In this document: positions 36,214 through 45,469 of the stretch, one piece after another
Position numbering within the stretch: the first letter of the stretch is position 1
How the letters are laid out: the number at the start of each line of letters is the position of its first letter
Origin: an uncultured Paraprevotella sp.
GTDB lineage: Bacteria > Bacteroidota > Bacteroidia > Bacteroidales > Bacteroidaceae
Direction: 5' to 3'
Length of the DNA stretch: 64,000 bases
Assembly: GCA_910586505.1 (NCBI GenBank)
Contig: CAJUGV010000006.1
Coordinates: 62,276-126,275 of the forward strand
Position numbers and translations under genes: made by a program
The notes under the pieces: model-generated
The model's database searches: none
Told to the model about the DNA's origin: nothing
The model's input: only the letters and a program-made list of their open reading frames with translations

Positions 36214-37176
36214 ATGAAAAAACTACTCATCCTACTCACCCTGTCTTGCATCATCAGCGCATGCCGCAATGGGGGCAACGCCACGGAACCATCACAAACA
36301 GATGCCACCCGACAGGACTCACTGGCACTTAAAGTGGCTCTTATGCCTACCATGGACTGCCTGCCGTTCTACTATGCCGAACGTAACGGCCTGTTTAAAG
36401 AACTGGATCTTGACGTATGCCTCCTCACTTACAACGCACAGATGGATTGCGACACGGCTTTCATGTACCGCCATGCAGATGTGGCTTACACCGACCTGAT
36501 CCGTGCCGCTCTACTGCAAAGCAAAGGCATAGGTCTGCAAGTTCTCATGCAGGCTGACGGACATCACAGACTACTCACGGCTAAAAACAAACGCATACAA
36601 CAGGCACGTCATCTGAAAGAACGCATGGTAGCCATAGCACGCCATTCGGTAACCGACCTTTTGCTGGACACCGTCATCGCACAAGCCGGATTAGACCCGT
36701 CTACGGTCTATCATCCACAGATTAACGATATACAACTGCGTTATGGCATGTTGCATAACGCAACTATCGACGCGGCATTCCTTCCCGAACCCTATGCCAC
36801 ACAAGCACGGCTTGAAGGTTGTAAAGATATATATGACAGTGGTAAACAGCATATAAACCTCATGGCTTTCATGGCCTCTGAAGAATCTCTGACCGATAAA
36901 AGAAAAACAGAACAAATCGGTTTGCTGCTGCGTGCTTACAACAAGGCCGTACATCAAATCAATCAGGGAAAGCAAACCGGCAGCACAAGGAAAATACTGC
37001 TTTCCTATCCTGTAGGACCGGAAACAGCCGACTCGCTGGCCGCATACACGTTCCATAAGGCCGAAAATACCAAAGCCGGCCAATTGGCGACAGCCCTCAA
37101 CTTCCTTCACGCCCGGAAACTTATAACTGCCGACTACACAGGAGACACACTTATCAACACTCAATTCATCCCATAA
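36214..37176 (+). CDS. NMT1/THI5-like substrate-binding lipoprotein
   Basis: 320-residue lipoprotein (signal peptide with IISAC, Cys17) with a periplasmic type II binding fold of the SsuA/NMT1/THI5 group: KVALMPTMDCLPFYYAERNGLFKELDLDV is the usual N-terminal lobe, and HNATIDAAFLPEPYATQARLEG the hinge region. Such proteins feed ABC importers for sulfonates, pyrimidine precursors, bicarbonate or nitrate. No permease or ATPase gene is near, so it is an orphan here. Its ligand cannot be told from the sequence. It lies 5 bases before the next gene. Confidence 0.8.
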   Translation: MKKLLILLTLSCIISACRNGGNATEPSQTDATRQDSLALKVALMPTMDCLPFYYAERNGLFKELDLDVCLLTYNAQMDCDTAFMYRHADVAYTDLIRAALLQSKGIGLQVLMQADGHHRLLTAKNKRIQQARHLKERMVAIARHSVTDLLLDTVIAQAGLDPSTVYHPQINDIQLRYGMLHNATIDAAFLPEPYATQARLEGCKDIYDSGKQHINLMAFMASEESLTDKRKTEQIGLLLRAYNKAVHQINQGKQTGSTRKILLSYPVGPETADSLAAYTFHKAENTKAGQLATALNFLHARKLITADYTGDTLINTQFIP

Positions 37177-37181
37177 AGACT

Positions 37182-39410
37182 ATGGACAGGAAAAGCTTTG
37201 AACTTCTTTACAAAGATGCCGCCGACGCTCTCTCTCTACACCATCTGCTTGAAGCGCATAACTGCATACGGGGTATCTTGTTCAATATAGAGAATCAGGA
37301 ACTGAACCGCGAAATGGAATCCATAAGTCAGGACTACAGAATGATGCTTGCCTTTATGGAACAAGGAGGCACCGACGCACAACGGTCTATCATACACCGT
37401 AACCTGACCAACCGGTCATACGCCCTGCTCGACAAGGCCGCACGCCTCTATCATACGAACAACGAGAAAGACATCTACGCCGAAACATGCAAGCGCCTCC
37501 ACGCAGAAACACAGCCCGAACCTATCGGCAAATGGCTGAACACAGCCGATCTGCTCAGAGAAAAGCTTGAGGAGGAACGCAGGCAAAACGGCCGTCCGTC
37601 CTTATCAGCCGAAGAAATAAGCGCATTCTATACTGCATACGACACTTTATTTGAATATATCTGGACCTCTCCTCTCATACGTCCCGACGAGGCGGAGCTT
37701 TGGAGAAATTTCATCGAACGCCAGGATGCCGGTGAACAGGCGATGCTCGTCAGTGCCATCATGCTGAACATACAACGCTATTTCGACCCGCAAAAATTCC
37801 GTATACTACTGCATCTGTGCCGCTCGGAAAAGACACAAGTACGAGTACGTGCCCTGACGGCAGCCGTGTTTGCATACATGCAATATGAGAAACGCTTTAC
37901 AGACTACCCCGACCTTGCGGAGGGCCTTTCACTGCTGGCACAGGACACGGCACTCAAAGAAGAACTTATCCTTCTGCAACGGCAGGCGCTGCTCAGTCTT
38001 GAAACGACCAAAGCTGAAAAGAAATTGCAAAACGAAATCTTCCCCGACCTTATCCGCAACAAGAATTACCAACGTAATAAAATGGGATTCGATCAGATGG
38101 AAGAGGACTTGGCCAAAGCGCTGAGAGGAGAACCCAATGCGGAATGGGAACAAATGCAAGGCAACAAGCAACTGGCCGATAATATGAAGAAGATCATCGC
38201 CATGGGAAAGGAAGGCATTGATATCAACCTGGGTACATTCTCTTCACTCAAAGGTTTCTCTTTCTTCCAATCCGTAGCCCATTGGTTCGCACCATTCAGC
38301 GAACTACGCCCCGAAATACAAAACATATTCTCCGGACAAGCGCAATACAACCCTATCAAGACACTTATGGAAGCGGGCAACTTCTGTGATTCCGACAAAT
38401 ACTCACTCTGCATGATGCTCAACCAGATAGCTCCGTCACAAAGGGAAATGATAACCACACAGTTAGGCTCGCAAATAGACGGCAATACGGAAGGACTCAA
38501 AGAAATAGCCAATGACAACCGGACTATAGGTTCTACCTACCGGAACTACTTGCAGGATTTATACCGGTTCTTCAAACTCTATCCTCATAAAGCACAATTC
38601 AACGATCCTTTCAAAAGCGATTTACTGTTCACCCGCTATGAAGTGCTGAACAGCATGCTGAAAACACCGGATTACCTTCGCGACATGGCTTCTTTTCTTA
38701 TCAAACGGGAATGCTATCAGGATGCTATCACCTATATAGAGGAAGCTCTCAAATATGAAAAAGCCGATGCTGAAATACTGCAGAAAGTCGCTTTCTGCTA
38801 CCAGCATATCGGACAACCCAATAAAGCGATCTACTACTACCAACAGGCCGATGTGCTGAATCCTGACAACGAATGGCTTCTGAAACAAATGAACCTGTGC
38901 TACTCTGCTTTAGGACGCTGCGAACAACAGCTCAGCTGCCTGAAAAAGCTGGAAAAAATGAATCCTGACGATGCCCGTCTGATTTCAGAAACCGGCCTAT
39001 GTCTGATGCAAATGGGACAATATGAAGAAGCAGCCCGCCGCTTCTACGAGTTGGAATATAAAGGTGAACGGGTAATACCTTCATGGCGGGCCATTGCATG
39101 GTGTTGCTTCAAAATGGGACGGTTGGAACAGGCAGACAAATATTATAAAAAAATATTGAAACAAGACAAAGTCACATGGGAAGACCATCTCAACGCCGGA
39201 CATACGGCATGGTGTCGTGGGCTGATTTCGGAAGCAGTCATTCATTACCGTAACTTCATCAAGCTCTATGGAAATAAAAGAAAGGATAATACACAACCGC
39301 TATTACAACCATTTGACGACGACCGCGACGAATTACTTTGCCATGGAATAGAAAATCTGGATATCAGCCTGATGCGCGATCTTCTGCAATCGTTGGAAAA
39401 TCCAGTGTAA
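37182..39410 (+). CDS. Large TPR-repeat protein, function unknown
   Basis: 742-residue, mostly helical, probably cytoplasmic protein (no signal peptide). The first 480 residues are helices I cannot assign; the last 250 contain tandem TPRs (for example AFCYQHIGQPNKAIYYYQQADVLNPDN, ETGLCLMQMGQYEEAARRFYELEY, HTAWCRGLISEAVIHYRNFI). It directly follows the binding lipoprotein gene and may be co-transcribed. TPRs indicate protein binding; I do not recognise a specific family. Confidence 0.75.
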   Translation: MDRKSFELLYKDAADALSLHHLLEAHNCIRGILFNIENQELNREMESISQDYRMMLAFMEQGGTDAQRSIIHRNLTNRSYALLDKAARLYHTNNEKDIYAETCKRLHAETQPEPIGKWLNTADLLREKLEEERRQNGRPSLSAEEISAFYTAYDTLFEYIWTSPLIRPDEAELWRNFIERQDAGEQAMLVSAIMLNIQRYFDPQKFRILLHLCRSEKTQVRVRALTAAVFAYMQYEKRFTDYPDLAEGLSLLAQDTALKEELILLQRQALLSLETTKAEKKLQNEIFPDLIRNKNYQRNKMGFDQMEEDLAKALRGEPNAEWEQMQGNKQLADNMKKIIAMGKEGIDINLGTFSSLKGFSFFQSVAHWFAPFSELRPEIQNIFSGQAQYNPIKTLMEAGNFCDSDKYSLCMMLNQIAPSQREMITTQLGSQIDGNTEGLKEIANDNRTIGSTYRNYLQDLYRFFKLYPHKAQFNDPFKSDLLFTRYEVLNSMLKTPDYLRDMASFLIKRECYQDAITYIEEALKYEKADAEILQKVAFCYQHIGQPNKAIYYYQQADVLNPDNEWLLKQMNLCYSALGRCEQQLSCLKKLEKMNPDDARLISETGLCLMQMGQYEEAARRFYELEYKGERVIPSWRAIAWCCFKMGRLEQADKYYKKILKQDKVTWEDHLNAGHTAWCRGLISEAVIHYRNFIKLYGNKRKDNTQPLLQPFDDDRDELLCHGIENLDISLMRDLLQSLENPV

Positions 39411-39454
39411 GCGGCCTCAAAAGTCCAGGCGATTCTTTCCCCTTACGCCAACAT

Positions 39455-39495
39455 AAGCATCCCCCTGCCGGACGTGGTCCGGCAGGGGGATGCTT
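39455..39495. repeat. Perfect 19-base inverted repeat with 3-base loop
   Basis: Arms 39455-39473 and 39477-39495 are exact inverse complements and GC-rich. It lies 44 bases after the TPR gene and probably acts as terminator, although the downstream T-run is only weak (TTCG). Confidence 0.8.
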
Positions 39496-39531
39496 CGTAA
39501 ATTTGATTCCCGCCTTGATGGTGGGATAAAA

Positions 39532-39627
39532 TCATTCTAGTATAACAACAAAGGCAGCAAGCACTCCCCAATACATAACATTGGAAATGAGGAGACATAG
39601 TAGCTTCACTGATTCATAAAGATCCAT
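39532..39627 (-). CDS. Candidate 31-residue membrane miniprotein
   Basis: Minus-strand frame from ATG 39627: MDLYESVKLLC, then a continuous hydrophobic stretch (LLISNVMYWGVLAAFVVILE) to the stop. It would be a single membrane helix with an acidic N-terminus. It lies 73 bases downstream of the phospholipase D gene on the same strand and upstream of the 39455-39495 hairpin. No promoter box is clear. The length is within chance expectation. Confidence 0.27.
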   Translation of the reverse strand: MDLYESVKLLCLLISNVMYWGVLAAFVVILE

Positions 39628-39700
39628 ATCTCAGTGGGTTACTTTCAAAAAATCGTTTACGCTTACTACTGGAAGCCGAAGAAGGGCAAAGGACTGAATA

Positions 39701-40984
39701 TCATATAAGAGGTATAAGAAGATGGTAAAACCATCCCATAAAGCGACGTCCGAAAGAGCGTCGCTTTTTCCAATTCTCTTTCGTCAGCAAGGTCGAGCTG
39801 TACTTGTCAGTCTCAAACAAAAGCTGTAACTGATTTGTGGTACAGGAGTCTATGATAAAAGCATTCACCTCATAATCATACTTCAGACTTCGGCTATTCA
39901 GATTGGCCGAACCTACAGTACAGAAACTGCTGTCCACCATCATAATTTTCGAATGATGAAATCCATCTTCATAGTAATAAATATCGGCGCCTCGCTTCAT
40001 CAATCTCTTAGCATGATAGGCAGACACATCCGGCATGACGGGTACATCACACTTAGTGGACAACATGACCTCCAGTTTCACCCCTCTCTTCAATGCCCTG
40101 TATAAAGCTTTCTTCACACTGGGCACCAACGTAAAGTATGGATTCACAATCTGAATACAATGTTGTGCATTGTCTATCGCATCAATATAACTCCTCCGTA
40201 TAATAGCCGGGCTACGCTTCGGTTCGCGGTTGGCCACCCCCAAAAGAATATCGGACGAATCAACGCATGAAGTCTTCTTCAATCCCAAAAAATCGGTTCG
40301 TGCCGCAACACTGTCGCAAGCATATTCCAGACTGTCTATCTCCTGTCCGGTACATCGCTTCCACATATCGCAGAAAATCTGCCTGTACAACCTCACACAG
40401 TCTCCTTCAAGCCGCATGTGCATATCTCTCCACTGGCCGAATTCCGGGCGACCGTGAATATAATAGTCCGCCACATTCATCCCTCCGGTATAAACAATTC
40501 GGTCGTCTATCACCACTATTTTCCGATGATCACGGTGGAAAGCATGGTTTATCCACGGAAACACAATGGGATCAAACACCACCACATCTATATGGCGGCT
40601 TTTAAGTTGCCTTAAATGCCTTTTCCGTAAGGGACGGTCATTGCTCACATTACCGAAATCATCATAAATAACCCTTACTTTAACCCCTTCATGCGACTTG
40701 CGGTCCAACAAAGTAAACAGTTCCTTCCCGATAGAGTCATTCCTGAAATTGAAGTATTCAAGATAAATATAATGTCTGGCCTGCCCTATCGCCTTAAACA
40801 AATCCTCAAACTTATCCGCACCGCTCGGTAACAAGGTCACATTGTTACGTGACGTAAACACTACACCGTTCTCCTTCAAATCATCTACTGTAAGAGAATC
40901 GCTCCTCTCCGTCTGCGCAACAGACATCCCGCACACAATCAGCAGAATGTAGAAAAATATGACACGCCATCTATTCATAAACAA
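39701..40984 (-). CDS. Exported phospholipase D / cardiolipin synthase-like protein
   Basis: 427 residues with both HKD motifs of the PLD superfamily: HRKIVVID (His153, Lys155, Asp160) and HSKIMMVD (His344, Lys346, Asp351). The layout and the YLEYFNFRND and GVKVRVIYDDFG segments match bacterial cardiolipin synthases. Instead of the usual two N-terminal helices there is one, ending in VAQ, that reads as a signal peptide, so the enzyme is probably periplasmic. It may make cardiolipin or cleave phosphodiesters in the envelope. It lies 67 bases downstream of kdsD on the same strand. Confidence 0.85.
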   Translation of the reverse strand: MFMNRWRVIFFYILLIVCGMSVAQTERSDSLTVDDLKENGVVFTSRNNVTLLPSGADKFEDLFKAIGQARHYIYLEYFNFRNDSIGKELFTLLDRKSHEGVKVRVIYDDFGNVSNDRPLRKRHLRQLKSRHIDVVVFDPIVFPWINHAFHRDHRKIVVIDDRIVYTGGMNVADYYIHGRPEFGQWRDMHMRLEGDCVRLYRQIFCDMWKRCTGQEIDSLEYACDSVAARTDFLGLKKTSCVDSSDILLGVANREPKRSPAIIRRSYIDAIDNAQHCIQIVNPYFTLVPSVKKALYRALKRGVKLEVMLSTKCDVPVMPDVSAYHAKRLMKRGADIYYYEDGFHHSKIMMVDSSFCTVGSANLNSRSLKYDYEVNAFIIDSCTTNQLQLLFETDKYSSTLLTKENWKKRRSFGRRFMGWFYHLLIPLI

Positions 40985-41051
40985 TCCTTTGCCCTAAATC
41001 CCAATCCAGGCACACACATTCTTTCTTCTCCGTTTTACTAAAATTCGTACG

Positions 41052-42002
41052 TCAGAACATACAACTGAAATGGTCTACGACTCCCAATAAATGATTCTCG
41101 TCATCGACAACCAGCACTGTATGTATCTTATTATTATGCATTATATCCTGTATCTTGGCAATCTTGGTATCCGGTGACACACATTTCGGTGTTTTCGTCA
41201 TAACCCGCTCAACCGGAACATTGAAGAATTTGTCCTGCAGATTCTCCATAGCCCGTCGCACGTCACCGTCTGTAATCAAACCTACCACACGGTGATCCTC
41301 CAAAGCCACACACAGACCAAGTTTCCCCTTGCTTACATGGATAATGGCCTCCCCCAACTTCATATCGGGAGGGATGACCGGCAGATCATTACTGCGCATC
41401 ACATCCCGCGCCGTTGTAAGCAACCGCTTACCCAAAGTCCCTCCCGGATGGAACTGTGCAAAATCCTTTGCCTGAAAACGACGCATCTCTATAAGGGCGC
41501 AAGCCAGCGCATCCCCCATCGCCAGCGTCGCCGTCGTAGAAGAGGTGGGAGCAAGATTCAAAGGACAAGCTTCACGACTCACTTTCACATTCAGATGATA
41601 AGTGGAATATTTGGCAAGAAGGGAACCCGTATTACCGGAGATTCCTATAAGGGGGATCTGATGTTCCAATAAATAAGGAATAAAACGCAACAGTTCGTCC
41701 GTCTGACCGGAATTTGAAATGGCAATGACCACATCGTCCCGCGTCATCACTCCCAAATCACCATGAAACACATCCAACGGATTAATAAAAAAAGCCGGCG
41801 TACCGGTACTTGATAATGTGGCGGCCATTTTGGCTCCTATATGCCCGCTCTTCCCTACTCCGGTAATGATTACCTTACCCGAACAACGGAGAATCAAATC
41901 CACAGCACCGTCAAAATTAAGATCCAACAGAGGTATCAAATCCAAAATAGCCTGTGCCTCATCTCTGAAACACTTGATCGCCAATTCTTTCACGTTACTC
42001 AT
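41052..42002 (-). CDS. kdsD: Arabinose-5-phosphate isomerase (KpsF/GutQ family)
   Basis: 316-residue isomerase with an N-terminal SIS sugar-isomerase domain (TGVGKSGHIGAKMAATLSST; NPLDVFHGDLG) and two C-terminal CBS domains (about 205-316). It makes arabinose 5-phosphate from ribulose 5-phosphate, the first precursor of KDO for lipid A/LPS. The start overlaps the kdsA stop by 4 bases (ATGA), so the two enzymes of consecutive steps are translationally coupled. Confidence 0.95.
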   Translation of the reverse strand: MSNVKELAIKCFRDEAQAILDLIPLLDLNFDGAVDLILRCSGKVIITGVGKSGHIGAKMAATLSSTGTPAFFINPLDVFHGDLGVMTRDDVVIAISNSGQTDELLRFIPYLLEHQIPLIGISGNTGSLLAKYSTYHLNVKVSREACPLNLAPTSSTTATLAMGDALACALIEMRRFQAKDFAQFHPGGTLGKRLLTTARDVMRSNDLPVIPPDMKLGEAIIHVSKGKLGLCVALEDHRVVGLITDGDVRRAMENLQDKFFNVPVERVMTKTPKCVSPDTKIAKIQDIMHNNKIHTVLVVDDENHLLGVVDHFSCMF

Positions 42003-42751
42003 AACAAAGAAACTATTACATCCTCCAAATCTTTCAAGTAAAGCATATTCGGTCCGTCACTCAACGCATGCTCCGGATCCGGATGTGTCTCAAAAAAATA
42101 TCCGTTCGCTCCAAAAGCTTTGGCCGCTAAGGCCATAGCCGGTACGAACTCGCGATTCCCGCCCGTCTTTCCTCCTGCCGCACCCGGACGCTGTACGGAA
42201 TGTGTGCAATCCATTACTACACGGGGGACAAACGTTTTCATATCAGGTATATTACGGAAGTCCACCACAAGATTGTTATAACCATAGATATTGCCGCGTT
42301 CTGTCAGCCACACTTCTCCGGCTCCACCGTCCTGTGCTTTCTCCACCGGGTATTGCATGTCCAGTCCAGACAGAAACTGGGCTTTCTTGATATTTACAAT
42401 TTTTCCGGTCCGGGCAGCCGCCACCAACAAATCAGTCTGTCTGCACAAAAAAGCCGGAATCTGTATCACATCCACGACTTCACCCACCGGAGCGGCTTGT
42501 TTACTTTCATGAATGTCCGTTAACAATTTCAACCCGTATTTTTCCCGGATATCGTTCAACATCACCAGGCCTTTTTCCATCCCCGGACCGCGAAAAGAAT
42601 GCACGGATGTTCGGTTGGCTTTATCGAACGAAGCCTTGAAATAAATCTCTATATCATACTTTTGCTTTATACGGACCAACTCATCCGCCACCTCGTCCAA
42701 CAAAGCAGCAGATTCTATCACGCATGGCCCGACTATAAAAATAGGAGTCAT
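41999..42751 (-). CDS. kdsA: 3-deoxy-D-manno-octulosonate 8-phosphate synthase
   Basis: 250-residue KDO-8-phosphate synthase joining arabinose 5-phosphate and phosphoenolpyruvate. Visible motifs: FIVGPCVIES, FKASFDKANRTS, LLTDIHE, IPAFLCRQTDLL and the C-terminal FFETHPDP. I start at ATG 42751 (MTPIFIVGPC); the longer frame to 42823 would run over the -7 box at 42786-42779. It is first in the kdsA-kdsD-PLD order. A kdsB or kdsC gene is not in the window. Confidence 0.95.
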   Translation of the reverse strand: MTPIFIVGPCVIESAALLDEVADELVRIKQKYDIEIYFKASFDKANRTSVHSFRGPGMEKGLVMLNDIREKYGLKLLTDIHESKQAAPVGEVVDVIQIPAFLCRQTDLLVAAARTGKIVNIKKAQFLSGLDMQYPVEKAQDGGAGEVWLTERGNIYGYNNLVVDFRNIPDMKTFVPRVVMDCTHSVQRPGAAGGKTGGNREFVPAMALAAKAFGANGYFFETHPDPEHALSDGPNMLYLKDLEDVIVSLL

Positions 42752-42778
42752 TATATTCTTTTTTATAATACTATCCTG

Positions 42779-42786
42779 CAAATATA
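42779..42786 (-). promoter_or_regulatory. Bacteroides -7 box for kdsA-kdsD
   Basis: Minus-strand TATATTTG (42786 to 42779), 27 bases before the kdsA ATG. Confidence 0.68.
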
Positions 42787-42789
42787 ACC

Positions 42790-43077
42790 AAAAAAAGAAG
42801 AAGCACCACGCCTGATGCGGCAATATTATACGAACAGGAGAAAAAGAACACTTTCACAAATAAATAAATGAATCAGGAAAAAAACACCTTATACAAACGA
42901 CACATTTACTAACATCCCCTCCGCTGCAAGCGGTTATTATTGTTTATAGAAAAATATCCGCATAATCCTGACAAATCAGTATTCGAATCAGACCTTTACC
43001 AATCCGTGTGAATAAAAGACTCGTATACAGATAAGCAGATAATCGATCTTTTATTGAGTGTCTATGATAAAATATCG
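42790..43077. other. AT-rich non-coding spacer
   Basis: About 290 bases upstream of kdsA with no supported gene, repeat or RNA structure. Confidence 0.5.
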
Positions 43078-43085
43078 TACTTTTG
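43078..43085 (+). promoter_or_regulatory. Bacteroides -7 box before the broken gene
   Basis: TACTTTTG, 22 bases before the ATG at 43108. Confidence 0.5.
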
Positions 43086-43107
43086 CATTTAAACTATCGC
43101 CAAAAAA

Positions 43108-43806
43108 ATGTTTTTTGGTGACATAAACCAACAGAAGATAGGAATGCAAAGCATTGAAAACAAAACACTTTCCGATGCAAAAAGCAAAAAGTACGGAACG
43201 ATATTATTTGCAAGTGATTTTGAGAATGCGGGAGAACGGAAAACCATGAACAGTTTTTTTAAGCGTATAGCCTTGTATGGTAAAATTTGCCGACCGGAAA
43301 GGCAGCGTATATCACCGCACGAATGGCCGACAACGTCAAGAAGCACGACCGCTATTGCCGTCTGGCTGTCATGGCCGGACATCGGAACGCTTGCCATATC
43401 ATGTTCATGCCGTGCAGAAACAGGATAGAATACGAACAGCGGTTCGAACGACTCGACAAGTATATCGGCAGGCACCACTGGGAACTGACATCGGGGCTGT
43501 ATGACGTTGATGTGTTCTACGAGCGGGAAGCCTACATGAGACCCAAGGTGCGGCGAGAACCGCATACTCGAACAGAATTACCGTATCACGAGGGACATCA
43601 AAGGAAAAGAAACTATCATCGTGAATGATATGCTGACGACCGAACTGAGCGTAGCCGACGACAAGAAGAAGATAGAACGATGCGGCGGTAAGGTAATGGC
43701 AGCCATCTTCTACGGAAAGACCGTTACCGTGCTACCTTTGTTCCTTATAAAACTGGACGTGTGGGGCAAGTATATCATAACCCGAATCGGGAACACGCTC
43801 AAATAG
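43108..43806 (+). pseudogene. Broken gene of unknown family
   Basis: Coding-like sequence split over three plus-strand frames. It starts at 43108 (MFFGDINQQKIG), moves to another frame near 43280 (GKAAYITARMADNVKKHDRY, then HRNACHIMFMPCRNRIEYEQ, up to YEREAYMRPKV near 43545), then shifts again near 43560 to read ENRILEQNYRITRDIKGKET, continuing through NDMLTTELSVADDKKKIE to a stop at 43806. Reading them together gives one plausible protein of about 230 residues, so frameshifts have destroyed it. The style resembles accessory genes of Bacteroides mobile elements, but I cannot name the family. Confidence 0.55.
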
Positions 43807-43863
43807 ACGCATGGTAAAACTTATCAACGACAATAAAAGTACCACATTATTTTTTCATAGCCT

Positions 43864-44757
43864 ATGGTCAATGACATTAACAATATAAAAATTTGGATTG
43901 AAACGTTCGGCTCAAACAGAGAGAATTGTATTATTTTGATTTCAGGAGCAATGGCTCCGGCCACATTTTGGGACGATCAGTTCTGCGAGGCCCTTTCCGC
44001 CAACCACTTCGTCATACGTTTTGATAATAGGGATTACGGTTACTCGACACATTTCAAAGAACAAGATCCGCCGCCGTATCGAATTGACGACATGGTGGAA
44101 GATGTAAAGGCGATACTGGATTATCACGAAGTCGAATCCGCCCACATTGTAGGACATTCATTAGGCGGGTCCATTGCCCAACTTTTCGCGGTCAGATACC
44201 CCCAAAGGGTAAAATCCCTGATTCCCATATCCTCTCCAATCATAGCGAAAGGGGACCTCGAATACAAAGAAACTCCTCGCGAGGTGATGGACGGGTTATG
44301 GGAAATCCTGCTGTCAAACAAAATGTATCAGGACTATGAACGAGGCAAGGATGAGTTTGTCAGAATATACAGAGTCTTGAACGGAGGTTATGAACTGGAC
44401 ATGGATATGGCGTATTCTTACATCAGGCGAATGTATGAAACCGAATACATTAAACCACACCTCAACCACACAAATATACAGAAGGGGATCCCCGATATAT
44501 ACGAGGCATTGAGCAGTCTGCCATGCCAGATACTATTCATTTACGGGGAATCGGACTACCTGCCGGCCAATGCGTACAACACACAGCTTCTTGCTGAGGC
44601 CCTGGCCAACGCCTCCTGCCTACTATTGAAGAAGGCAGGGCACATGTTTTTCAATCGGACGATATGGAAGACATTGGAAACATCAATCGGAAAATTTACC
44701 ACATCCACGCACTTATCAAAAAAGGTTCTCAGAATTAAGTCAAATTCTTGCCCGTAA
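43864..44757 (+). CDS. Alpha/beta hydrolase
   Basis: 297-residue alpha/beta-hydrolase-fold protein without signal peptide. The nucleophile elbow is GHSLGGS (Ser near 99), the oxyanion segment LISGAMAPATFW lies near residue 23-34, RFDNRDYGYS is the usual strand-4 loop, the acid follows FIYGESDYL, and the catalytic His is in KKAGHMFF (near 259). It is closest in look to the RdmC/esterase-like group. Substrate unknown. It has no clear promoter of its own and lies 57 bases after the broken gene. Confidence 0.88.
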   Translation: MVNDINNIKIWIETFGSNRENCIILISGAMAPATFWDDQFCEALSANHFVIRFDNRDYGYSTHFKEQDPPPYRIDDMVEDVKAILDYHEVESAHIVGHSLGGSIAQLFAVRYPQRVKSLIPISSPIIAKGDLEYKETPREVMDGLWEILLSNKMYQDYERGKDEFVRIYRVLNGGYELDMDMAYSYIRRMYETEYIKPHLNHTNIQKGIPDIYEALSSLPCQILFIYGESDYLPANAYNTQLLAEALANASCLLLKKAGHMFFNRTIWKTLETSIGKFTTSTHLSKKVLRIKSNSCP

Positions 44758-44770
44758 ACGTATTATTACG

Positions 44771-44778
44771 TACATTTG
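44771..44778 (+). promoter_or_regulatory. Bacteroides -7 box for the MaoC gene
   Basis: TACATTTG, 39 bases before the ATG at 44818. Confidence 0.66.
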
Positions 44779-44817
44779 TTACAACTAAAAATTATATAAA
44801 CTTTAATCTCTGAAAGC

Positions 44818-45282
44818 ATGGGAAAATTAGTAATCAATTCTTTTGAAGATTTTGAAAAACATGTAGGACAAACTTTGGGTGAATCGGAATACATACAAGT
44901 GGATCAGGAACGTATCAACATGTTTGCAGACGCCACACTCGACCATCAGTGGATCCACACGGACGTAGAAAGAGCACAAAAAGAAAGCCCGTTCAAAAGC
45001 ACCATCGTACACGGCTACCTGACCCTCTCCCTTCTCCCCTATCTGTGGGACCAGATTATAGAAGTAAACAATTTGAAGATGATGATTAACTATGGAGTGG
45101 ACAAGATGAAATTCGGACAGGCCGTACTGAGCGGTCAGAGTCTGCGTCTGACCACCAAGCTCCAATCTCTGAGCAATCTGCGCGGAGCAGTCAAAGCTGA
45201 GATCCGCTTCACCATGGACATCAAAGAGACCGGAAAGAAGGCATTGGAAGGTACGGCCATCTTCATCTACTATTTCAACTAA
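44818..45282 (+). CDS. MaoC-like (R)-hydratase
   Basis: 154-residue hot-dog-fold protein of the MaoC family. The hydratase motif is FADATLDHQWIHTD (Asp and His of the active site, about 38-51), followed by SPFKSTIVHGYLTLSLLP. Such proteins hydrate trans-2-enoyl-CoA or related thioesters; the exact substrate is unknown. It is alone behind its own promoter. Confidence 0.9.
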   Translation: MGKLVINSFEDFEKHVGQTLGESEYIQVDQERINMFADATLDHQWIHTDVERAQKESPFKSTIVHGYLTLSLLPYLWDQIIEVNNLKMMINYGVDKMKFGQAVLSGQSLRLTTKLQSLSNLRGAVKAEIRFTMDIKETGKKALEGTAIFIYYFN

Positions 45283-45315
45283 AAAAGCCCCCTATATCCG
45301 CTTTTTTATGTCTAC

Positions 45316-45353
45316 TTTCGTGAGCACGGCATTAAAAATCCGTGCTCACGAAA
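45316..45353. terminator. Hairpin after the MaoC gene
   Basis: Arms 45316-45329 and 45340-45353 (14 bases, perfect), 10-base loop. Likely transcription end for the MaoC gene, although the T-run is short. Confidence 0.6.
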
Positions 45354-45469
45354 ATTTGATCCCAAACGCACGCCATCACACGATGATCTTATACAATTCA
45401 CGGTATTCTCCTCCCTATAAAAAGTTGTGCTAAAAAAAGGTTCGCTTCTTTCATACTTTCTGTATATCA

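Noticed and set aside
43089..43565. Minus-strand 158-codon frame opposite the broken gene
   Set aside because: The plus-strand frames read more like protein and have a promoter; this frame has no start context or motif.
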